Shown piece after piece: positions 1-15,291 of a DNA stretch of 64,000 nucleotides. The stretch covers positions 15,177,172-15,241,171 of the forward strand of contig JAEMBT020000008.1 in assembly GCA_018873245.2 (NCBI GenBank), in the 5' to 3' direction. Numbering within the stretch: position 1 is the first letter of the stretch; every line of letters begins with the position of its first letter. The position numbers and the translations under genes are program-made. This DNA comes from Archegozetes longisetosus. Lineage: Eukaryota; Arthropoda; Arachnida; Sarcoptiformes; Trhypochthoniidae. The notes beneath the pieces were generated by a model. The model saw only the letters and a list, made by a program, of their open reading frames with translations. It was not told where the DNA came from and searched no databases.

Positions 1-3000
1 TAATTTTCTTAATGAGCTTACAATTGATTTCGTCTGATTGATCATTATTTCCGCAATTCCTTATAGCATTACAATGAAGACTTGAGGAAATACAATATCC
101 ACTGGAAGCACATCGAAATTGATCGCATGAAGATCCAGGTTCACGAATCTCGGTCCAACTTACTTTGAACCCTTTTCCACCGACAGCTTTTTGGGCAGTA
201 ATAAACCTGTTATCAAACCGAAACTTATTCCAATTAATCATTTCTACAACCATTGAATTTGAGTAAATTTACGTTATTTTGAGCATATTAGTGGTTGATA
301 TTAATTCACTTGTTTCGTTGCTAAGTTGACTTCCGCACAGCTCTACTGGCTGTTGACTAAGATCTAACCAAACTCTCACAACAGCACCAGAACATCCACG
401 AACTATCAATTATGAAACAGATTGTATCGATTTGTTTTTCTTTCACTAAATTCTGTACAAGTTATGTAATGAAACTCGTAATAGAATAACCCTTATATGC
501 GCTCTCTAGAACTTATATAAAAGAAGCTGCAGTGCATCTTTTATTATCAATATAATTTATGTAAATATCTGCTTATATATCTATAGAGTGCTATTTACCT
601 GAGGGTTCGCCTTCAACAGTAAATGTTTCAAAGTAAAGAAGCACTTTAAATCTTGGTCGGACGGTTATATACCAATTGCACACTTGCCTATGAGGCAGAT
701 AACCATTAGGATAATTAGGGCTTGTAATGATGCCATTCTCCAAATTAGTAATATTACTGCCACAATCTTTAAGATTAGAATTAGGTTTAGAAATTGAGAA
801 TTTATTTTAATAAGTGTCAGGTTATTAGTCTATTGATTTAGTTTAAAACATTACCTCCAAGACTACTGATAGCATTAATGAAACTATAACTGGCACTAAA
901 GCCACTCGAGACACCGGTATCGTCGGTATTCAGAATAATTTTCATTTTATTGACTCCGAAGTCCGAAATGATAGGTCCGGGTGTTGTCGCAGAACAGTAT
1001 CGTCCGTATTTAATTTCTCTGCCACTTGAAAGAACTTCATAGACTTCGAGCCAGTCTTCTTGGCAAACATCGTTGTAACCGGCGACAGATTTTTCGGGAT
1101 TAATTTTAAAATGATTGAACACAAGTTTGACTTGTTCGCCAGTTTGTCCAAAAAATTCATATATACAATGAGTACTAGAGGGGTAATTGCTTGGATAACG
1201 GGGCGAATTAATGTCTCCACTTTTAGTACTTTCACTAACATAAGAGAAGTGGCACTGACCCGCCGACGCTGGAGTACCCGGCACTTTATAGTCTGTTTCA
1301 AAAGAATATCGAGCTTTGAAACCCTGTCCTTGTGTTGAGCCACTACTAAAAACAATTATAAGACTGGGTCCTTCCGATAAGATAGGGTTAGGAAGTGTTT
1401 GACCGCAGAACACATAATCGAATTCGTCGAGTGCTTGGCTTTGAGTATAAAGTCGAACGTAAGCATCTGTGCATCTATTGAGGGAAGAGAATAATCATGT
1501 TTTTTCTGTTATCTCACATCCATTTGCTTTATTGGGCACATACTCATTAGGATCACTGGCTGGAATTTCAAATTTTTCAAACTCCAAATTGATTCTTTCT
1601 AAATGCTGAGAGTCTTGAAGTCCGTAAATATAGTACTTGCAAACAATATTGGAATGATATAAGAATGGATAGTTAGGCGAATATACTGTTCCATTAGACT
1701 CTTTACGGCTCAATATCTTTTGATCGCATTCTGTGCCTCTAATGTGTTCGCCATCATTCTTGCCAATAAAACCTAAATCATTTTAGAACAATAAACCATA
1801 TAAGATAAATTGCAGATTAGATACAATGTTCACTTTTTTCAATACTATTTTTCAGTCAGTTATAGTTATAGCCTTAATAATCGATCGAAGGTTTAAATAA
1901 AAGATAGTCTCATAAATTAGACCTTCTTCGCTCTATTTTACATATATTTATTCAAATTCTAACTCAATTTTATGTGTATATTCGTGGAATCATGACTTTT
2001 AGTTATTGTTATGATATGTTTGAAATAATATTGAGTACAGCATCACATAAAAAACAATCGCATTTTCTATCATCTACTAATGTTTAGCTTTCAATTTTGA
2101 GCATTATATCAATGAATATATTAATTTTAAAATATCTTAAATAAAGGTGAATGACATTCTATGAAGCTTAAGAATGATGACTACATTTTGAAATTGAGAT
2201 ATGTCTTATGATTTAATACCTAGGTTGACGAATCTTTCGCTAAACTCGAACCATCCCGAAAATCCTCTGTTCTGACTATCAGCTGTGCGTTTAAGTGTTG
2301 TGAACTGAACAAATAGATTCTCCCCTGAAGAATAGACCATAAGATTCCTATGTTGTCCGCAATAAGTGCCGATAAGAGGGTCTTGATCTGAACTTCCATC
2401 ATATACTTTAATAAAATCAAATGGACAGCTGGCGGGTTAACGGAAACGAGAAATATGTCACATTATTTACACTTGCGTTATATCTTAAGACTGTTTCATA
2501 AGATCATAATATGTTGTATTGAATGTTTACAACATATTATTACGTGTGAATGACTCACTGCGGCCCTCCATAGAATAGATCGAAATCCATGAACTCTAGT
2601 CGTACTCGTTGTCCTTTTCTGCCCAAAAACCTATACTGACAGTTCAAGTTTTTTGGATATACTCCTGGATATGTTGGACTCAAGAACTGTCCTTCTCTTT
2701 TCTGATCACTATATATTGAATAACTGCACACTCGATGAGGTGCTGGAGTGCCGGCTATAAATGGACCTAAATTGAAGCAGAAACAGAATAATCACAATAA
2801 AAGTGTTATTAAGGTGGTTAAGCCACGAATGGCTTCGGAGCGTACGAACAGAAATATTTGTGGAATTACTCCATTTTTGGTGGTGTTTATAGGCTTTTTA
2901 GGTGCATTTTTCTATGTTCTAGACCTGACCGCCTCAAAGCTATTACAACAGCAACAATAATATAGAAAGACTTGACCGCTAGAAATAATTGAATGGATTG

Positions 3001-6000
3001 CCAAAGAAATATTTGATTGCAAATTTGTTTCAAAGTTCTCTATTATTGAGGTAGTAATCAAAGAATAGTGAACGTGATCAGTTCACAAAGAGTATAATCA
3101 AGAATTTGATTCAATTGAGACTAATAGATCATAGAAAGCACTGGATTGACTCTATATCTGGTGTATATCTCTATTGTAATCCATGTCACGAAAAGTTGAA
3201 ATTGATTAACAACATAACTATGGGATGGATACGGGTAGATATATAATAGAATAGGATAGAGTAAAAAATAGATTTGATATATACTGAAGTTAAGAATTAG
3301 AAAGAGCTGAAATTTAGAGACTGGTACTTACTGGCGTCAATAAATTCGTAATTGCCTTGAAATACTTGATCGTCAACCATTTTTTGATCCGTATAAAACC
3401 CAAACACTAATGTCTGATACATTGATATTCTTTTACGAGGCACAGTTCGACCGCAATAACGGCCACCGAATGGTGTATTTATTAAGTCCTGACTCGGCTC
3501 CTCTAATTCGGTGTATAGGTCTACGTATTCTCCGCTACAACTGCATTAAGAAAAAAGTTTAACTCGATCGCAAATCAACTTTGGTATCAGATAAAGTTGG
3601 GTGAAAAAGTTTAATCTGATTCTTACTCAGGAGTAGATCCTCTAAGGTTAAACAATGAGAATGAGATCTGAACCCTTTCATTTTCAGCAGCAATGAATGT
3701 GAAAATGCATTGACGTGAGTGTTTCTGTTCATTCTCAATATTGGGTGACGTGAAAGTGCCATTTTTCAAGCCATCCGGATTACTGATGAACATTCGATCG
3801 CATTCTATGTAAAGTGATAAAAAAAGAGAATTTCTAAATACTTCACATTCCTTTGAAAGTAATTACGAATACTTTGGCGAACAAATGGGTCGCTTATGTT
3901 CAGGATAGAGAATGCAAATTACAAATACATTGACAATTCTTACACTACAGTCACACTGCTCAACAATTGCTACTTTCTTGCAACGCTTTTATTAAATAAG
4001 ACCTATTCTAGTCCTCAATATCAAACATTTGGTCTAAAAAACAATTTGGATCCTTTATCGAATTCATACTGATATGTTTCCAAATCTGCAGATTTTACTT
4101 ATTTGGATATAGCTTTATACCTAGATATGCGCGACTCTGTCAAGTTCCAGAGCAATAATATTCCCTTTTAAATGATGTGAATTAGTTATTAAAGCATTTG
4201 ATATAAAAGATAAATCATATTAGAGATAATAAAGAAATAGATAACATGTGTGACTGTATCTGATTATACTGTTTATGAAGAAAGTTTTTTGATCTTTTGC
4301 ATCAGATGATTTCTCTCTATCATTGATAAAAGGATGTTATGCTAAGCTCACTATAATAAAATGATATACAACTATGCGTCTTAGATATGGCACATGTAGC
4401 GCATCGCTATCTAAATAATGAATGATACTCTACTCTGCACTCAGTTATATCAGACTATAATATTGTGGTAATGTTTCCGAGGAAACATAATTTAAGAGTT
4501 TTCCCAAACGAGAAGTTGTATCCTTTCATCCAGTTTTGCTGGCCGTCATTCACATAAGAAGAAAATATGACACGAATCAAGAATAAATAAGGCGCGCACT
4601 AAGTCATCAAATTTTCAGTAGACCAGTTAAATAATTTCGAGAACATGCATTTGAGACAATATTTTTGTTGTAATCAATATTTAAATGACATACTTGGGAG
4701 ATGATTATTGGTGACTGCGGGTTGTGAGAGGGGGAGAGGCGTAAATGATGATACATCACTGACGGCATTGGTACTGGCATTGGTACTGGCACTGGCACTG
4801 GCACTGGCACTGGCTCTGGTCGATGCAATCACTACATATTATAGGATAAGGTGGCAAATGACAAAAGAAAATATATAAATGAAAATAATGGTTTCACTCA
4901 ATCGCTTTAGTCAGCTATAAATTATATGTGAATCATGTTAAGTGATCAGCGCTTAATTATATAACAATGACTTATAGTGAACAACATTGTGCTAAATTAT
5001 CTTCTTTTTCACTACTTTTTCTCTCTCATTCTTAAACGAGTCAAAAGACTTTTCTATCAGACACTGTTCTGCCAAAATTCAAAGCATCAAACCATAAGTG
5101 TCACAAAAGAATAAGCTGGTGACAAATGATGCAAATTTTCAATCTTATCAATCAGGACATAACATTTGATAAGTTAGTTGGCGCGGAAATCAGTTCTACT
5201 AATTAGATCAAGTCTACAATGAAAAACAGATATGTGTTGAATAGTTTAAATTAGTGACATAACCAGAATGTATAATTGAATAAAGACAGATGCACTCAAG
5301 ATGTTGTAATGAATTGGGTTTATTAGAATAATGAAATATTTGAAAAAAATGTAAGAATTGATACATTGATACTGAAAGAAAAGTGTTGATTGCATAAACC
5401 GACTCATATGGCTGACAAACAGCTATTGGTAGAAATTGATTGGTAAAGTAGAGGCTGTTTGACAAATATGACATCTTAAATGGGATTGATTTGATATATT
5501 ATACTGTTGGCCACATTATATGCGCGACACTTAAGATGTAAAGGCTTCTAACGTATTCTGACTATAGTTAATTTTGAGCGTTAGAGATGTATTGACGTGT
5601 ATTTCGTGTAGCGTGAAGTAAATGTGCAAATCTTTAGACTCCCAAAGACTGCTAACGCTAATTTATAATCCAGTATTAAGTATGACTTTTCATATTAGAA
5701 AATCTTATTTATTGAGTGCTCAAAATTATAGGGTTCATAATTCATAAGTTTAGTATTATATGATTCGCATAAAGTGTGTTGCCTTAAAATTTATAAATTA
5801 TTTGCTGCCGATCAATACAGTTGAAAATAACAGACTGTAATTCACATCACTATTTCCGCAGCAATGCTTCACTGCTCTACTAATACACCAAAGAATAAAT
5901 TATCAAACACTTTGTCCGAAACCTTTTTACCATATCTATTATATGCAAACTTTGTTTCAAACATAAAGTCTAAATCTAGATCGGATTACAAGTACTACTG

Positions 6001-9000
6001 TTTAGAAAGTTTAGATAGACTTTAGTAACCATTTTCATCCGATCTGATCTTTTTGTGGTGATCGATAGCTGCAGAATAAAGGAAAGTAGTGCTGGTCTTA
6101 TCTCTGCTCAGCCTAACCGACAAACTTGAACTGAACGCACATTTTTGAGTAGCTCAACATCACTACTAAATAAATTACGGGTATATTCAGGTTTCAAACA
6201 ATTAACTTATTTCCTAAAATTTGATCGAAGGAACAACAATTGCTAGAACTTAGAATAGGCTCGAATGAAGAAGAATATTGGTTGACCTAAACAGAAAACA
6301 GTAAGTGAGTAGTGCTAACGAGACTAGTTTGAAGCCAATATTATTTCATTTATGATGGCAGAGAGAAAGTGAGATAAGAGGGCGAACCATCTCTATTGCA
6401 AACGTCAATGAAACAAGAGTGAACCAAAAAATTAATGTTTTAATGGATGGTTGCCTTGTTCTTCTATCATATGTTTGTCTTATCCCCTCGCCATTCAATT
6501 TTTGTGTTATCGATTGAGCAGATAAGTCTTCAAACTAGACTATAATTCTCGTAATTCATGATTCGATTACTACACATGAAAATCAAAATTATCTCTTAGA
6601 AAAATTCAGACATCAAATAAATGGATGATTGATTTAACGTTCGCACACATACAATTGGGCATCAGCACCAAAAGTAGTTTATTATGGGCAGAAGCAGAGA
6701 TTTGCAAATCAGTTTGGTGTAGCCATTCAACCAAATGCCATTCAAATAGAGCCAAGTTAGAGAGAAGTGTAATCAGATCAGTATTGCAAGTATGCATTGG
6801 TACAAATGTTTAATCCTTACTCTTCGAATGGCATCAAAATTTTGGTCTGTCAGTGTGAGATATATTCGCAATAGTACTTATTGATTGGCACAGTGTTCGA
6901 CTTGCATTGTGCTATATTTCAATAAAATCTTGTCACATATTTGCATTGTATCACATGTTATCCATCACTATATTCTTCTTATTAATCCTATGCTTTGGAT
7001 TTGTAGCGAACACTTGAAAAAAACTAGTTTAAGCCAACAAATAAGAACAAGTTATCGATTTGCGACTTAATTAAAAGGTGACCGCAACAATAGTACATCA
7101 CTATAGAATTGGTATAAAAAACCAACACTATTTATTCATATGATAATTGTAGTGAACAAGTAGTCTATTTTTTCCAATTTATATTATCATTTCGTTGTGA
7201 TCAATGCAATTTTACATAGCATTTCTGTTTCATATTTTAGGTTTACTTTCGATAACAAATGTAACCTCCTTTTTGCGATTATATCCATAATGTTCATTCA
7301 AAATAAAAGATTCATAGACTAACTGAATACTATTGTTTTATCTACAATCAATTTTTGTACTATCAATAAAAAATCGAATGCCGATAATACGGTAGCTGAG
7401 TTTGTTTGTCATTTAACGGAATGTTGCAATTTAGTTTGTTTTAAAATAGTATCTCTCTGCGTACAGCGTACATACATCATTCTTAGCTATTTTATGATAA
7501 TCAAAAACTTTTCTCTGGCATTTCAAATATGAATTTCTGATCTTAAAGATAAAGATTTATCTTTAGTGAGATACTTACTTTATAGAAACCGTTATATATT
7601 TTCTATTTGTACGCTTTGGTTATTTTTTGAGAACAAGGGTAATATAGTAAAACTTATAGAACCATATTTCTCTATAATAGACTGCTTGCTATTATTCTTT
7701 TGTTTTCTTATTCTTTTATTTTATTCTCATTCTTCAAAAACTTTTTTATCTATTCGAAAGATACTCTTTTACTCAAATTTAAGCTCATTAAAATAGCACA
7801 GTTCTCTCAATTTATAGTTTAAACTTGAAATTAGGCTTCGAATCTATGTCTTTAGAGATAAGTCATCTCATTATGAGTTGTGATGAAGTTCTCCTTAACT
7901 CTCTTCAGCCCCACAAACTCTGAAATGATGACTAAAATTCAGTGTTATTCTTGAGTTGATATTCTTGAAAAAAAGCGATCAAAATTTGAATGAAATGTTC
8001 AGATCTAATTTAAAGGTGTTACAAGCTGGCAAAATTATATCTATATATTATGGAATATTAAAATAGAAAGTGTTTCCTTTTAATAGTTGCTATTTGCTTT
8101 TGAAGAAAATTTGTTGTTTATTAATAGAATTTAGTATAGAATATATGAAGCTAGAGCTAAATGACGGTAGTTTAGTTATATGTCCATATAATAACCATTT
8201 TTTCGATACAACGATCAACACGATGAAGAAATGCAGAATGCACTCTTAGTTGCTCATTTAGTTACTCATCACTATAGCTACTGACTTACACTCATGAAAA
8301 TGTAACGCAATAAGAAATCACTGGTTATTTGAATAAGTGTCCATAATTAATGTGTTCAATTTGTATTCGAATAACTTAAAAATAGTGCGTCACAGCTTAA
8401 AAGCCGTTATATGTTATATTAAATTTGATTAACAAATAAAGAAGTTATCACAAAAAGCGAATATCAGCTATCAAAATTAGACACTCTTTATTAAGTAAGA
8501 AAATTTTCAAAACTATTATTCAGAATTTGAATCGATCATCTTATCGGTTGTGTGGCCTGAGTTATTTATATGTCAAAAGTTTAATTTGATATGTTTAAAT
8601 TGGAACAGAATTGCTATTTATTTACTAATAAAAGCTGACATGTGGCAAATCTAACTGAACAATGACTTAATCTGTATATATGAGTTTATTGCTGAACTAT
8701 TTCTGGACTTTCTCCACTTGTACTTTTCTGCTTGACAGCTACATTATCAAAAAGCATTACTTAATTTGAAACTAAATTTCGATAGCACGCAAATCAAATA
8801 GAGGATAAATTAATTTTGCAATTGTGAGTAGCGGTAATGTTGTATTTTGGATTAATATACCGAATAAGAAATGATTCTAAAATCAGTTTATATTAGCTCA
8901 TTATTGCCGCTAACAAGAAAGTTGACAAGAAGAGAAAAAGACCATGCTTCAGAGCTATATTTGTCTAACACTAAGTAATATTGAACGCAAGCTTAAGCTT

Positions 9001-12000
9001 TAGTATAATGAAAGCTTGAACAAAAGTCTATTGTAATTGTAAAGACACTGGAATCTATGAAATTTGGTGAATATTTATTTAAAAAGTGTAAATACTTGAG
9101 CAGTGCGTAAAAAGGCAGGCATTTATAAGAAACGATTAGTTGGGTTGGTTTTGCTCAAGCAACTCTAAACAAGTGTCTATAATAACAATTTTGCGCAAAT
9201 ATTGTAAATATTTGAAATGGTAGTGAGATAAGAGTAAATGTTAGTTAGAAAGGATCGGAATGTAAGAAGTAGTTTTATTTATATTTTATATTAACACTTT
9301 AGTCGATCCAACAATGTTTGGAAAGGTTACTTTCATTAATATTTGGTAGCCATAGAAACATATAGTAAAATATAAAATATCCATAAACGATAACATACCA
9401 AATGACTGCATCTGCAACGAGTGCCTTTTTCTGCTCTATTCAACTGTTTTTGACATAAGGGTAAGTATTTTCGTTCACATCTTCACATCACTTATGATGT
9501 TTTCGTTTTCTTATTCTCGTATTACTGTGAGCTTTTATATCGAAATGACTTTCTCTCGCTAAGAAATACACACTGATTCCATATTTTTCTAATGTGGTAA
9601 CAGCTGATCTGTCCCTGAAATTCTTCAGAGATGATAAATTTCAGTCAGAATGACATTCAGGCTTCAATTGTGAGCTGACGGCCTATAGGAGTAGTCTGTC
9701 TGCGACTTGTACCAAAACTGCCACTGCATCAGAGCTGCTCTAACAATACACTAAACATCCAAACTCTTTTCAAACAGTACAGAAAAATCACAACAATTTC
9801 AATTGATTTTGATCGTGGGGTAAAACAGAATAGAAATTTTACAATGCATCATATATGACAACTTATTCTTATACTTTTCTTAGTATTTTGAATCATTAAG
9901 ATTCGATTTGTGCCCAATCTTCAAAAATCAAATCCAGACTACAATCGCTTTAGAACAAGTTTATTATTTAAAGAGAAAGCTTTAGGAATAAATTGAAATT
10001 CTTTTAAAAATTGTGTTATCTTCACAAAATAGATGAAATTGAAAAAGTTATAATTGATTTGGTTGGATCAATAAAGCTTAAAAAGATTGAACGACTCGAT
10101 TCAAACTTTTATAAAGCGTCTGTATTTGCTGTTTACAAACCAATCTCATAGAGGCTTAAGCCTTGCTTTATATCTGAGCTATGAATAAATTTACTTCATT
10201 TGAAAGAGTATTGAATTCCCAATAAATCAACATAAATATGAATTAATCTTCTCTATAATATAAACTCAACATTAAAAGGCTTAACATCATCTCGGTTTGA
10301 TATCTATATTAATGCACAAATCCGTACATTTAATACAACAACTTTGGAGATCCATACTGGAGTTTGTGATCTAAAATTAGGCAAAATGTCTTATCAAAAA
10401 TACCAAATTTTGCAAAATGTACACTAAAAGCTTAATAAACCTCGATAGCAACAAGATAAAACCGTTGCTATGCAAATCTCTAGGTGATGTTCATCAATTT
10501 GCTTCTTCTACTATAATGGATATGAAATAATTTTCTCCGTATCTTCAATGTTATGTTCTGTTTGAAAATATCTCATGAAAACGCATCATTCCTGGTTGCT
10601 ATCAACGGTTATTGAGTTTTAGAAGGTAACGGATTTTGGTTGTATATTTTTGATGCATTCAATTTAATTAGATGCTTAGTGATAAAGTCTAAGAAATTGA
10701 ATTTGTGTTGACGAAAATTTGAAATTATTTTTAACTGAATTCTAATATAGGATTATCACAAAATAGGTAGAATCTAATTTACAGAATTTGTCGACTGAGA
10801 ATCTATTGTTGAGAAGTAGTAGAAAATGTGCTTCAGGTTATGAATCCAATCCCTAATAATGAGTCTAGAGTACTAGAAGATTCAATACTAAGTAGAGTGA
10901 AATAATCATCTGCATCTACTTATCGAAATTTCACAGGAAACAATCTAAAAACATGATCAAAGGCTTTTCTGGAGGCATCATAAGCTATCAACACTTCGAC
11001 ATAAAAACATGAAGTTATAAGTACATTAACTTTAGTTATGAGTGATTGTGTTTTTGTAGGTTAAAAAACAATATTGAAACCAATCTGACGATTTCTAATG
11101 CCATGTCAAGTGTTTTTTATATTACTCTATTATTTGATTACAGTTCAAGTTTGTAGAAGTTATTTGATTTGAATTAAATGTGGTGCTCTATAAATTTTGA
11201 AGATTTAGAAAAGCATTTACTATATAATCATTATTGAAAGCTTAATGTTTCAAAACTCTTTAGTTATATTTTCAGATTACTTCATTGATCTTTAGATTTA
11301 TGAGAGGATCAGATCAATTTCAAGTTTGAGACATGCGATGGCTTTACTTCGATTATTTTCTTAAGCATAATGTTTTTATGTTCTAAAAGTTATTTCAACA
11401 GATATTTAATACCACACAATAATTAGCTGATTTGAAAATAGCAAAAACTTAACATAAGGCAACATTTATCGGTAATAAGTCGGTTCTTGCCATTAGTTTT
11501 AAAACAAAAAATCCTGATAAAAACTTGAAAATTTTGAACGATATTTTTAATTAAATACTAAAAAATTGCCACGTGGAATAGCTAAGTATCAGAAATTTCA
11601 TAATAGTTATAAGTATTGATCGATCAATAATGGAGAAGAAAGTGTGGAGAACTGACTCGACTAATGATTTGGTTTATGTATTGATCTGATACTAACAATA
11701 AAAGCGATGAACCTATTCGTTCTGTTCTTTAGGAAGAGTGCGACAAGGTGTGACAATCACTCATCAAAGTTATTATTTTAATTGATTAATAAATCAATTG
11801 TAATAAGTCTCTATCTAAACTAGTTTTTAATTGTTTTATTTTGTAAAGGTTTGTCAAAGTGATAAAAACTCAAATTTATACGAATTGGCACGAAAAAAGA
11901 CAATTTGAGGGCTAGTATTGATTTTTTGAGGATTTGAGAAGATTTTCGATTTCGAAAGTGGACTGAATGACGGATTTTGCGATCAAGTCAATTTTGAATT

Positions 12001-15000
12001 TCTATAATTGCGCTGTGAACTAAAGTAAAAGATTGTCGCTCGAGATTTATTCCTGAGAACGCATTCTCGATAACATTCAATCCTATTTAGTAAATGCTGA
12101 ATTGCACAAAATATAAGAACTATTGCATTTACAGCCATTAGGATGTACTGAATTGTAGATCAAATCAGATCATAGAGGAAGGAGAGGGAGGAGAGAGAAG
12201 AGAGAAATTTATATTGGATCCACCAATCATTGATTGCAAACTTAGTTTTATAGTATAAAGATGAATACATAATTGTTAAAGTGAGTCGAATTAAATAAAG
12301 ATATGATGATAGTATGATGACAAATTAAAGCAGATAGCTATAACTAAAGTAGATAATGCCTTCGAACTGAATTTTTGCATATAATTTGCACGAATAGCAT
12401 ATTGATTAGTCTGAGAAGATTGAGAAAATAGTTGGAAAATAACATAATGAATCGATATATGATACAATGAAATATATTGAGATTTTAGTAGCTTCTCTAT
12501 TCTGAATATTTTTGGATTATTTACTTTGTTTTATACGAAAAGTGGTGCAGAGTAACCCAAAGATCAATAAAACAATAGAGCGACGCAATCACTCACTCCA
12601 ATACTAATATCTGAAGTTAACAAAAAGTGAATCCTTTTCTTAAATCTATAAATAAGTTGCAATCGATAAGACATTAATTTAGACCACTATTTGACTGAGT
12701 TGTCATAGAGTCTAATAATAAGTTAGTTATCGTAAATAGAAAAACAAATTGAATGCTTTTCTATGTTGTAATTAGTAGTGATTGTAGTGATTGTTTCGAT
12801 TTGTCATCTTAGAAATCAATATTCTTATAGAATGTGGAAAATTAAGACTTAGAGAATATGATGTAATGTCTAAATATAGCGTAAATCGATTATGAAATGT
12901 ACCTGAAGTGAGAGTCTGAGCAGTTATTATGAAGTATTGGTACCAAAACACGTAAAGACTAATAATGATTGTTATTTCGCTAAATAATAAATGGACGGAA
13001 AGGCACTAAAAAAGTAACGGTTTTTTATTTTGCCAATTACAGCAAATGGACTTTATTCGAACCATCAGACAAACTGTTGCATAAAATGCCAAAGTACCGT
13101 TTCAAGTCACATATTGGGATATTATTACAATCACAAACACGATTAGCAATATGAGAGTGAAACCAACGGCTACGACTAGCAAAATCATATTTACGCTCAC
13201 TTTTCAGATAACAGTTCACAAGTATTCAAAAGTTTAACTCCAATTCTCAAACTCTAATTCCATTGATTTAGTCTTAAACTTAGAAGAAACACAGAATATA
13301 AGTGATTAATTGGTTCTAATTTGATATAGAAATATATTTTGGTATAATGAGAAGCAACTAGGAGGAATAGACAAAGTTTAAGCTGGCTGTACATTAGATG
13401 AGTGAGTGCTGCGATTCCATCATTTGAGTGCATGAGCAAAACGAAAGGAGAAAAAATTTAGGAGACGTCAAAGAATGAAAGAGAGAATCACTGAAAGGAA
13501 ACGAGAAAATGCAACCACCGATCGAAAATTCACTGCAAAAATAACGTATCCTATCGTATCCTAGCAAATCCATGTCCGCGACACTCAATTCCTTCACTCT
13601 TCAAATTCTATGCAATCCCTATGTTTGCCATTACTTTGTATAATCAATGCTTCTCTGCTATTAGTCACTCAATTCATTCATTTATATTCACAAATATTCA
13701 GATATTTGTATTTTTCAGAGACATGTTACCAAACTCGGCTTTTAATTAAGTTATTGATTTTTCTTCTCTATCAATCCCTTTTTAGGCCAATAAAATTAAC
13801 CAGAATTTAGTTCTATATTCTCTTATTTGATGGCATTGCTCAATATTCTTAACGCATTTGAATATAATCAAAGTAAATGTTTTATTATTTTAATATGAAA
13901 AGAAGATTAAAGAGAGTTTGATGAGAACATGACATACATATCGCATAAGTATAATTTAGAGCTGAATTGAATTTTACAAAAACATAGTTTAGCAGATACA
14001 CTGTAATTATCGAGTTAAGACAAGCATAGTGTATATGCCAACTAAAGGAGTGTTACTTTAGTCGTTTGAAACCCTTATATCCAAAGTTCAGAGTCTGGTG
14101 AACAAATATAACATGAACATTTGATTGCCCTCTTATCGATTTAGTATAAGGGAGAGCAAAGTGTGTACTCTTTATGTATGTGCTGTATGTTTGCTGTATT
14201 GTTAGACTGAAGGCTGAAGAAAAGACAATGCAAGTCAATGCAAGACAATGCATATAAGTTAGTCAATGGCTGTCAGTATACAACTCATATGTTACAAAAC
14301 AGCACATTCAGTAATAAGTTACCTTTGATAAAAAATACATTACTCTATCTCGCTCTTATTTCACCATCTCTTGAATCAGTCATGAATTACTTTATTGTTT
14401 GTCTTATCAGGAGATAGGATGAAAAATAATTATCAGTTTCTCTCTGGACAGACTTAGAACTGAGAAAATATGCGTTTAACGATTGTTTTGCTGCTTCAAT
14501 GATACTTAAGTGCAATTAACATAGAATATAGAAAAAGCAATAGAATGCTTTGCTTCAGTATGTATGGTATGTGAACACATAGCAATTGCATTCCCTGTTT
14601 GGCCACACAATTCGTCTTAAGGGAAACTAAAGAAATACGCCCCGACACTATTTGTGCCGTGTAGTAAAGCTTGTATTCTTAATTTAACATTGATTTGATC
14701 CCACTTTCTCCCCCATTCGTTTAACTTTATTTGACTTACCGATTGCAGTTAAATGTTGAATGAGTACAACTAAACACATTCCAGTAATTATTATTTTTCT
14801 ATTCAACTGAATTGTTGCTCTTATAGCACGAATAATTTTTTCCATTCTTCAGCGGATCTTTTAAAGAAACCCTGTATTCAATAAGAAAATGGATGAGAAA
14901 ACTGCTAACTAGAGAATATCTTATCAAATTTAGGAACTTTAGTCATGAGTCAAACAATTTTATAGAATATTCTAACTGCATATCAACATATTTAACATTA

Positions 15001-15239
15001 ATATTGAATTTTTTCCCATAAATATAACGCCTGTAGACTTTGGCCTAAACGCAAAATTTGTTCGCAAATAAGATCGACTCCTTTTGTTTTTAATTTCCAT
15101 CTGCTCTCTGCTGCAAATGTTTTGCATGAAAATAACGTAACTAAAGAGAATTTCGTATTGAACAAAGAATAGGAAGTTCACTCTTAGATAAACACATGAT
15201 GAGTAAAATAAAATAAAGAAAAAAGAAATAAAATAGAAT

Positions 15240-15291
<52 letters not shown>

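Noticed and set aside
940-1355. Overlapping ORFs opposite or out of frame with the CUB exon
   Set aside because: Shadows of the real minus-strand CUB frame, which has conserved cysteines and splice borders.
4607-4828. Minus-strand ORF with Pro-Val repeats as the first exon of the LEV-10-like gene
   Set aside because: Its possible donor is in phase 0 while the next exon needs phase 1, the coding run is a simple hexamer repeat, and the exon at 15729-15816 fits phase and has a signal peptide.
7566-7796. Hydrophobic plus-strand ORF
   Set aside because: AT-rich, Leu/Phe/Ile-biased, inside the large LEV-10-like intron, with no domain or splice support.
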